Shown piece after piece: positions 9,672-16,081 of a stretch of 16,081 nucleotides of DNA (its first letter is position 1; each line of letters begins with the position of its first letter). The notes beneath the pieces were generated by a model that worked only from the letters and a program-made list of their open reading frames with translations, searched no databases and was not told where the DNA came from. Source of the DNA: Glomus cerebriforme (lineage: Eukaryota > Glomeromycota > Glomeromycetes > Glomerales > Glomeraceae); assembly GCA_003550305.1 (NCBI GenBank), contig QKYT01000071.1, positions 105,645-121,725 on the forward strand, in the 5' to 3' direction. Position numbers and translations under genes: made by a program.

Positions 9672-10255
9672 GGGTGGCTGGTCTACCTCTTTGTTACGAA
9701 TAGTTGGGTTTGACCTTACTAACACAAAAATTTTTCAAGTGATGGTATGTATTCTTAAAAAAAATGAAATTATCTTTATTTTTTTTTGAATTTATTCTAA
9801 AATTTATTTTTATTTTTTTTTTTAATAAGCATTCTAAAAATGGCTAGAATGAATGTTTTTTTTTTGGTCATTGATGATCTTTTTCGACCATGGTAATTTT
9901 AAAATCATTATTATTCTTTCATGTTTCAAAATATGTTTTAAACATTTTTTATATTATATTTATGTAGTACGGATCATTTTTTTCTATATGTAATATATAA
10001 TCATTCTTGTTGTTTTAAATTTATCATCAAACTTTCCTTAATAATAAAACTGATAAATCGTGTATCATTTGAATACCAATTTTATTATCTTCCTTTTTAT
10101 ATGTGTGATGCCTTTTATTAAAAGTGTAAAATACAAAATGAATACGATAAATACAATGAAATGATAAACTCTCTTTCTATGTATTACAAAACTCTTTCTT
10201 TAAAGCGAAAAGGAAAAAAAAAAACATTTTTTTTAAAAAAAAAAAAGAAAAAAAT
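9672..10255. other. intergenic region downstream of the RRM gene
   Basis: No gene seen. The GC-richer patch that contains the signal-peptide-like remnant fades at about 9720. The rest is AT-rich with poly-T tracts. The T8A12 self-complementary run at 10227-10246 lies just past the stop codon of the RRM gene. No clear AATAAA signal was found for that gene. Confidence 0.5.
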
Positions 10256-11009
10256 TCATTCACGATCATGAGCATTGTGTATATAAAACGATTTATCTTG
10301 AATCTTAACATTACCTCTAGAAATTGCTTTTTGATATGAATCATAATTCGAAAATAAAGCGAATGCATAATTACTCTATAAAAAAAAAAAAAAAAATTTA
10401 TGAAATTATTATTAATAATTTAAATTATAATAAAAAAAATTAATAAATAATCAATCGATCAAATAATATTCATAAACTTACATCCGGAACTAATTGATAC
10501 ACAGAATCAACATGTCCAAATATTTCATTCAAATGATTCTTTACTTGAATTATTGGAATATTTTGTGGTAATTGTCCGATGAAAACTTTATAAAGTGGTT
10601 TTATACCTAAAAAAATATAATTTTTTTAATCATTTTAAAAGCAAAAATAGATTTTTTGGTTTTTTTTTAAAAAAAATATATATATATAAAATAAAATAAA
10701 ATATATACCATTATAATTGTTTTCATTTACAGTACCATTGGATTTAAACGATTTAATGGGATTAATAACTACATTATCATTCTCATTATCAATAATAGTT
10801 TTCTTTTTATTTTCATTATTTCCTTGTATGATTTCAATCAATTTTTGTTGTGATGTAATCAAATTAGCTTGATCATTAATCATTTGTTGTTTATTTTCAA
10901 GTGATACTACGAATAATTGTAAAATTGATTTGATTTTTTCTTCATTATTATATTCTTTACTATTAATGATATTTGCTATATATAATTCATTTATCATTGG
11001 AGAAATCAT
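10256..11009 (-). CDS. small coiled-coil and RRM domain RNA-binding protein, three exons
   Basis: Exons are 11009-10709, 10606-10482 and 10375-10256, totalling 546 nt or 181 residues. ATG at 11009 (MISPMINELYIANI) is the first ATG in the frame. Residues 20-75 are Glu/Lys/Gln-rich and likely coiled coil; residues 76-100 are an Asn/Lys linker. Residues 105-178 form one RRM: RNP2-like VFIGQLP (108-114), helix 1 (VKNHLNEIFGHV), strand 2 VYQLVP, RNP1-like SNYAFALF (143-150), helix 2 SYQKAISRG, then VKIQDKSFYIHNAH. The RNA-contacting aromatic positions F109, Y145 and F147 are present, and the strand 2-3 loop is short. RRMs bind single-stranded RNA; the target is unknown. Both introns keep the frame exactly through the domain, which strongly supports the model. 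The single RRM at the C-terminus resembles Rasputin/G3BP-type layouts, but no NTF2 domain is present. Confidence 0.82.
10376..10481 (-). other. intron 2 of the RRM gene
   Basis: 106-nt phase-0 intron: consensus donor GTAAGT at 10481, acceptor TATAG ending at 10376. It separates RRM strand 2 (ends LVPD) from the RNP1 strand (begins SNYAF). Confidence 0.82.
10607..10708 (-). other. intron 1 of the RRM gene
   Basis: 102-nt intron: donor GTATAT at 10708, acceptor TTTTTTAG ending at 10607. It splits a Gly codon (G|GT), so the linker runs in frame into the RRM. It contains a T9A8 palindromic run (10660-10676). Confidence 0.8.
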
Positions 11010-11070
11010 CTTGAAAAAAAAAAATAAAATCAAAATGAATAAAATGTTTTTAAGATCAAAATGTTGGAGG

Positions 11071-11080
11071 TTTATATAAA
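11071..11080 (-). promoter_or_regulatory. TATA box of the RRM gene
   Basis: TTTATATAAA lies 62-71 nt upstream of the ATG at 11009. The spacing suits a TATA box with a short leader. The leader ends in a pyrimidine run and CAAG directly before the ATG. Confidence 0.5.
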
Positions 11081-11093
11081 AGAGGATTATCAG

Positions 11094-11109
11094 GATTAAT
11101 CGATTAATC
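11094..11109. promoter_or_regulatory. 16-bp perfect palindrome upstream of the RRM gene TATA box
   Basis: GATTAATCGATTAATC is its own reverse complement. It sits 14 nt upstream of the TATA element. Its core TAATCGATTA has the form TAAT-NN-ATTA, known as a homeodomain dimer site. Function is inferred from symmetry and position. Confidence 0.4.
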
Positions 11110-11808
11110 GGAGTTCAAGATAAATATTTATTGTTATTTATTGTCATACAAAATAAATACGTAATACATATGACTAATCAATTTACTAAAAAAAATAAAC
11201 CATCTGTTATATTTATTTATCGTATAGTAAAGTAAATTTGGCAGTTAATAAAGAAAATCAATTTTACCTAAAAAAATTATTCAAATAACTTAAATTTTTA
11301 GTTTTATTTTTAAAAGAGTAAATCAAACAAAGAATCATTAGAATTATTATTTAAATTGTTATTGACATCGCATTACATAGTTATTATGTAATTAAAAATT
11401 TCGATCGGATAATCTAATTAGGCGTTAATTTACGAAAGACTTTTATTGTTCCAAAATAGGAAGTCTATATATATCGAAAATTTTATTAATTTTATATATA
11501 TTTTCGTTTCATTTAACAAATAATTAGTTAGGATATGTATACTTTATGACGTAAAAAATTCATGTTAGAAATTCTGTAAAGAATTTATTTGTTGATCATA
11601 AAGAACTTAATCGGAATATATGAATTAAATCCTTCCACTTTTACTGATCAAAAGGTAAATCAACTAATACAAATTTATTCTTATTAGGCAGGCTATTAGG
11701 CTTGTTAGGAGTACATGGAAAATTAAAAAATTCTTCCGAGTAACATGCATTAAATTCTTGAAAATTTGTCGATTTTTATTTAATGTTTTCGTCAAATAAA
11801 ATATTCAT
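11110..11808. other. intergenic region upstream of the RRM gene
   Basis: AT-rich sequence with no supported gene. The only structure noted is a loosely repeated TTAGGC/TTAGG-type text near 11686-11712. Confidence 0.5.
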
Positions 11809-12576
11809 CGTTCAAACAAAATATCTGCTTCAGTTTGCTTAGAAAAGGGTGTTCCTGGAACCTTGTAGAATATATAGAGATAATTATTGAGCTATTACTA
11901 TTCACTGATCGAAATGATATGGTTTCAATATAGTTTCCATTGTCCAATATTAATTAATGAAGTTTCCGTTTTTTTTTTAAATACTGTATTTACTATTTAA
12001 TGGAAATTGGTCAGGCTTCAACTGTAGACACCAAGGTATTTCGACCAGTGATTTGATTCTAGAATTATTTTCGAGTTAGTATTAGGTCTAGTATTAGGTT
12101 TAGGTTTAGGATTATATTCAGAGAGTTAGGTTTAAGGGAAATTTTGTCATATTGTATCATATCCCAACTGTTACTAGTTGAGACTTTTGCTCTTAATAAC
12201 CACATCATGTTTTTAACATTAATCGTCACCTACCGGTAACTTAACTTTATTATAATCAGCTCCACTACCATCTAACGAAACCACAGGGTCAAAACTCTGT
12301 TGATCTTGATTCTAGTATGACATTATGAAAAAACATAAAAGGTGTAGGATAAATTTGAGTTTTTCGATACTACAGTATTTAATATTGTAGATGTTCTGTG
12401 AACTTTGAAATTTTCCTGCGAGATAAACGCTAAATGTCATCATAAGTTATATGTGATCTGGCAAATAAATTCTTTTCTGTTGAGACAAAGAATGTATGCA
12501 AAGAAGTTAACATCGTCAAATATTTTTTTGCTCCAAATACGGATTTTAGTATTGTGGCCACGTGAAATAAATTCTT
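11809..12576 (-). pseudogene. decayed coding region of unknown family
   Basis: Several coding-like pieces follow each other on the minus strand. A 48-codon frame (12576-12433) includes KSVFGAKKYL and NLFARSHITYDDI. One TAG (12432-12430) interrupts it, and it continues 16 codons to TAA (12381) with SRRKISKFTEHLQY. A stop-bounded 30-codon frame (12311-12219) contains QSFDPVVSLDGSGADYNKVK and a possible donor GTAGGT. A Pro/Asn-rich piece (about 12122-12015) runs NPKPKPNTRPNT to SNHWSKYLGVYS. A last piece (about 11871-11809) contains PGTPFSKQTEADIL. These have mixed residues and few AT-only codons, unlike the flanks. I cannot name a family. Frames shift between pieces, so this is either a dead gene or a multi-exon gene I have not resolved; short frames can also arise by chance. 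Confidence 0.33.
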
Positions 12577-13393
12577 TTAAAAAAAAAGTAACAAAATCGG
12601 GTTATGTTAAATAGCTTGACCGGACTTGGTGATGTAATTTTCAAACTTTATTAAACATTTTACTAGCTTCTTCTTAAATTATTATTTCTTGATGAAAATT
12701 TATTTAAATTAATTAAATATACATATCATTTGTTAAAAAAAAAAAAAAAAAAAAAGTAAAAAGTTGTATATTAAAAAAATAAAGATTAATAATTAGTATG
12801 ATAAAAGTCGATAAAAAAAAATGAAAAGTTTTTGGTTTAGTCAGAAATAAGGAAATTTCTTTAAGTTATTGCTTTCACCCAGAATATTTATACAAAATTA
12901 TATTAATAACCTTTTTTGGATAATAATCAAATTATAAAAATCGAAAATATTCGTTTCTCACTTTTTTTTTTAAAAAAAAAAAATTTATAATATTCTTTTG
13001 TGCCAGTGGATGTCGGGTTATTGTTTTAATTTTTCGGTGAAATACGCCGAATAACCTGCATACGATCGTCACTATCCAAATAAAGCTACAGCAAAAATTC
13101 AAAATTGTATTGGGATACACGGCATCACATGACAAAATATTCGCACAAATCCGAAGAAAATTTTTGTTTTGCCGTAATAAAGTCCGTCAATGACGATAAA
13201 TTCGGTTAGCAATTCGGAATTTTTTTTTAGAACATTATTTTTTTTTAAAAAAAAAATAAAAATAAAAATAAAAATCAAGTTTTTGATTTTTTGATTTTTT
13301 GACTTTTTTAAAACGAGTTAATCTTCGTGTAACTTACCGAATATAACAATTAACTTTTATATGAAAAAATCGTTCAAACATTTTATATCTTTA
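12577..13393. other. intergenic region with possible element remnants
   Basis: No gene called. A stop-to-stop frame of 50 codons without ATG (13041-13190, +) has a mixed composition (for example YTASHDKIFAQIRR) and may be a coding scrap. The 16-mer at 13146-13161 also occurs at 4941. T10A12 (12962-12983) and T9A10 (13238-13256) runs are self-complementary. A TAAAAA hexamer array (13257-13275) and TTTTTTGA-like repeats (to about 13310) follow. Confidence 0.45.
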
Positions 13394-13484
13394 TCTTTAT
13401 TTTTTCTTTATTATTTATTTTTCATAATTTTATTAAAGAACTGTCTTTATCTTTGAAAAATAAATAATAAAGAAAAAATAAAGA
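13394..13484. repeat. 31-bp perfect inverted repeat with 29-nt spacer
   Basis: The left arm 13394-13424 and right arm 13454-13484 are exact reverse complements over 31 bp. The right arm begins TGAAAAATAAATAATAAAG. The spacer (13425-13453) contains TAAAGAACTGT, repeated directly after the right arm (13480-13490). It could fold as an AT-rich hairpin or cruciform or be a fold-back element remnant. Confidence 0.85.
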
Positions 13485-13607
13485 ACTGTATAATAACAAA
13501 AAACAGAATGTTATAGTTTTAAATTATGATTTGGATAGTGACGAAAGAATAGAAAAATTTAAAAATTATGATCTTATATTATGTAAAAGATTTTCTAAAT
13601 CTTTCAG

Positions 13608-14071
13608 GATAAATTAAAACCTCGTATAACGGATAATAGTAAAATAATAGTTGAATCAAAATTATTACATACTAACATGCTGAATTAAATCAAGTTATCT
13701 TCTTCATTTGAATTCAAATTATCATTGGATTTACACGTCATAAATTTCATAAAATTTGTAATAATCAATCTCACACAGTAACAATTGTTAAAGTAGAAGA
13801 CAGTGGTGAAATATTTATTCGTGATGGTGAATTTAGCTCTGCCAGAGATAGTTTTGTATTCTCTTTTAGTGGTGGTAGAATTAAAAATTATATTTTAAGT
13901 TGTATGAGGGTTGAAAATAAAGCTATATATAATGGTGATAATTACGGTCCATCATTTGGTCAAAGTGACCTTGATATATTTGGAAATCGAGATAATAGAT
14001 TCTTATGAGAAATCTATTAGAGATGAATTAGTTTTATTGTAGAAGAATGTGAAGTATTTCAAATTTTATAG
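13608..14071 (+). pseudogene. TLDc domain pseudogene
   Basis: Pieces of one TLDc domain appear in order but in shifting frames. Frame A (13608-13724) has DKLKPRITDNSKIIVESK, a TAA at 13686-13688, then SSSFEFKLS. Frame B (13727-14008) has GFTRHKFHKICNNQSHTVTI, then KVEDSGEIF, DSFVFSFSGGRIKNYILS and NGDNYGPSFGQSDLDIFG, and ends at TGA. Frame A returns with DSYEKSIRDE (13998-14027), and frame B with FIVEECEVFQIL and TAG (14033-14071). About six residues after FKL and the GG-YNP-W segment after EIF are missing. The domain is closer to the usual TLDc pattern of mycorrhizal fungi than to the two copies at the left of the window, so it is a separate lineage. No BTB, BACK or kinase part precedes it. 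CTTTCAG directly before 13608 may be an old splice acceptor. Confidence 0.88.
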
Positions 14072-15590
14072 GATTTATAGAAGACTCGCATAGTTTCTAT
14101 TCGTAGAATAATTTAATAGTAAAATTTTAAACATTCGATGATAAATTTGTTTAATATTGTTAAGTTTAATAATCTGATTTCATTAACTTCGTGTTTATTC
14201 AGTTTTATTTGACAATTATTATTTCTCTTTTGGCAGCATTTTCAATTTAAATTTTTATTTGATTTGTGAATTTGGCTTTTGATCATTTATTTTGATCATA
14301 AAAAATTTTTTTTTGAATACTAATCTTAATATATAATAAATCAATACCTCAAATTATGTAAATTAAAGAATAAGATTAGATGTTAATTAGAAAATTATGT
14401 AATTCTGCGACTGGTGACCATTACAGATTTTAACATACTAAATTAATTTTCATCGTTGAAAGCTGATAAATAAAAAAAAAGACTTGTAATTACTAATTTA
14501 CTTGAAATATTGTTGTAATTAATATTAATTTTCATGAAAAAATTTGAAAGATTTGCTACTCGATAATAAATTTCTCATTTAATCACTTTTCGTACGATCT
14601 TATCAACTTAATATAATAAAAAACTCGAATTTTTCTAAATTTGGTCGTCAATAATTAAAATATATATTAAATGTGGTTTTTAGAAATTATGCATAAATAA
14701 CATCAGTATAATAAGTAGTGAGTTAGTGACATGTCGACGTGTCCAGCAGGATGAAAGTTTATCTTAACTAAATTATATAACTTTTTCAAAACTTAAAATT
14801 GTATTAACTATTACTCAATATCAATAATCTTTAATATCTATATAAACAATTAATCTATTGATAAAAAAAAAATGAAATTTAATATGTTTATTTAAAGGTA
14901 TCTGAAAAATTCAAATTCTTTAATTACGATCAAAATCTTTTATTTTTTTAAATACATCGTCACAAAGCTAGGTAACATGGTGATTATAGTTTTTTAATGT
15001 TAGAAAAGTTTGTTAAAAAACTAAAAATTTGAACTGTCAAAAATATTTTCATTCATACCGGAAAATTCTTATTTTACAACATTCAGTGTAACCAAAATCA
15101 GAAAGATTTACATACGTCTATAGTAAAATTAAAAAATTTAAAATCGTGTTATTTAAAAATCGTGTTATCTAAAGGAGGAAAAATCTCTATCCGGATCATT
15201 TGATATGTCGATTAAATTACTATCAATTGCTTGTTATGACAAATAATGTAAAAAAAATTAATCAGAATAATAAAACATTACTTGTTACACATTGTGCGTT
15301 ATACAATCATACATTCTGATCTTTTATCATAACTCGTCAAAATATCTCAAGATCAAGAAATCATGATTCATATTTTGTACTATGCTCAAAAGATATATAA
15401 AAAGAGCCATTTTTTTTTTATTTTTTTTTTTAAAAAAAAAATTAATGAAATTCATTAAAACATAATTTCATAACTTTGGCTATATTTATACATTTTCACC
15501 CAGATAACTGAAAGCATTTTTTCAATTTGTAGCACTTACGGTAATAACAAGCATATTAACTAACATATTTTATATGTTGCTATTATGGAT
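14072..15590. other. intergenic region without a recognisable gene
   Basis: AT-rich sequence. I see no supported reading frame or RNA gene. It contains one TGTTACAC word (15283), the 16-bp tandem pair at 15141 and a T11A10 self-complementary run at 15421-15441. Confidence 0.5.
15141..15172. repeat. 16-bp tandem pair
   Basis: AAATCGTGTTATTTAA is followed directly by AAATCGTGTTATCTAA. The two units differ at one base. Confidence 0.8.
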
Positions 15591-15754
15591 ATGAGAAAAT
15601 AAAGAAAAAGAAACGAGGAATAAATGAAAGAATGGAAGAAAAAAAACGAAATTAATGGATAACATGATGTGGTAATAGGGAAAAGAAAAAAGAGTGACAA
15701 AGGAAAGGAAAATAATAAGGTATAAGAAAAAATAAAGAGGAAGAGAAAGGAAAA
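15591..15754. repeat. purine-rich strand of about 164 nt
   Basis: By hand count about 140 of 164 bases on the + strand are A or G. The complementary strand therefore reads as a long Phe/Leu/Ser-rich open frame (15766-15560), which I treat as a composition artefact. Confidence 0.75.
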
Positions 15755-15928
15755 CCTATTGAGCACTATATGATTCGATTCGGTATTAAAGAAAAGAATA
15801 ATACAGTTAACAGATGAGTAACAAAGAGGAACATGCCGGGAATTATTAAATAAGATATATCCTTTTTAATTATATTTTTAGTTATATTTTTTTGTCTTTT
15901 TATTATTGTTTTATACTTTAATTTTTTT

Positions 15929-15964
15929 TTCTTTTTTTTTNTTNTTTTTTNTNTTNTTTTNTTT
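15929..15964. repeat. poly-T tract with scattered N bases
   Basis: A T-rich run with N at several positions between 15941 and 15961. It marks unreliable base calls at a homopolymer or repeat boundary. Confidence 0.8.
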
Positions 15965-15970
15965 AGACAA

Positions 15971-16081
15971 ACAAGGAGATGGGTGATTCTCTTTGTATTA
16001 GATTTCTNTTTTCTTTCTTTTTTACTTTAGTTAAACAAGGAGATGGGTGATTCTCTTTGTATTAGATTTCTTTTTTCTTTC
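15971..16081. repeat. 64-bp tandem repeat, cut by the window end
   Basis: ACAAGGAGATGGGTGATTCT at 15971 recurs at 16035 (period 64), and the match continues through CTTTGTATTAGATTTCT to the window end. The first unit holds one N (16008). A T/C-rich stretch and TTTAG separate the units. The number of copies beyond the edge is unknown, and a false duplication in assembly is possible. Confidence 0.8.

Noticed and set aside
11009..11033. Extended N-terminus (ILFFFFK) for the RRM protein
   Set aside because: It would need a TTG start and comes from a poly-T leader; ATG at 11009 is the natural start.
12093..12114. Telomere-like TTTAGG repeats
   Set aside because: Only about three imperfect units, internal, and readable as a Lys-Pro coding linker on the minus strand.
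12405..12614. + strand frame of 69 codons
   Set aside because: It starts at TTG and lies antisense to a more coding-like minus-strand frame.
12932..13135. Minus-strand frame of 67 codons
   Set aside because: No ATG (TTG start) and it ends in poly-T-derived Phe/Lys runs; no family pattern.
15560..15766. Minus-strand Phe/Leu/Ser-rich frame resembling membrane segments
   Set aside because: It follows directly from the purine-rich + strand and has no other coding sign.
1..16081. tRNA, rRNA, CRISPR arrays, intact transposase or reverse transcriptase
   Set aside because: I looked for cloverleaf arms, regularly spaced repeats and the usual protein motifs on both strands and found none; short or diverged cases could escape reading by eye.

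Overview
The window looks like nuclear DNA of a very AT-rich fungus. The best guess is an arbuscular mycorrhizal fungus of the Rhizophagus/Glomus type. The reasons are the extreme A+T content with long homopolymer runs, short introns (about 78-106 nt) with GT..AG ends, and three copies of BTB/TLDc-type genes, a family known to be massively expanded in those fungi. The taxon is inferred from gene content and style, not from a marker gene.

Layout. At the left, two close paralogues of a BTB-BACK-TLDc gene lie tail to tail. A 5'-truncated, otherwise open copy runs on + (1-1396, one intron). A second complete-length copy on - (3951-2456, same intron) carries a one-base frameshift between its BACK and TLDc domains. 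From 3952 to 6344 there is only intergenic DNA, with a GC-rich hairpin cluster (4137-4193) and a possible 132-bp MITE (4648-4779). At 6345-7082 (-) lies an intronless gene for a secreted, very Pro/Ala/Gln-rich protein with a probable GPI or tail anchor. From 7083 to 10255 I find no intact gene, only a signal-peptide-like coding scrap (9573-9665, -). At 10256-11009 (-) a three-exon gene encodes a 181-residue coiled-coil plus RRM protein; it becomes visible only after splicing. A decayed coding region of unknown kind lies at 11809-12576 (-). A 31-bp perfect inverted repeat (13394-13484) precedes a clearly broken TLDc pseudogene at 13608-14071 (+). The right end is non-coding: a 16-bp tandem pair, a long purine-rich strand, a T/N tract and a 64-bp tandem repeat cut by the window edge.

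The genes do not form a pathway or operon. The picture is a gene-poor, repeat-scarred stretch of an accessory fungal genome, with recent duplication and decay of TLDc genes around one putative cell-surface protein gene and one small RNA-binding protein gene. No tRNA, rRNA, CRISPR array or intact transposase was seen.
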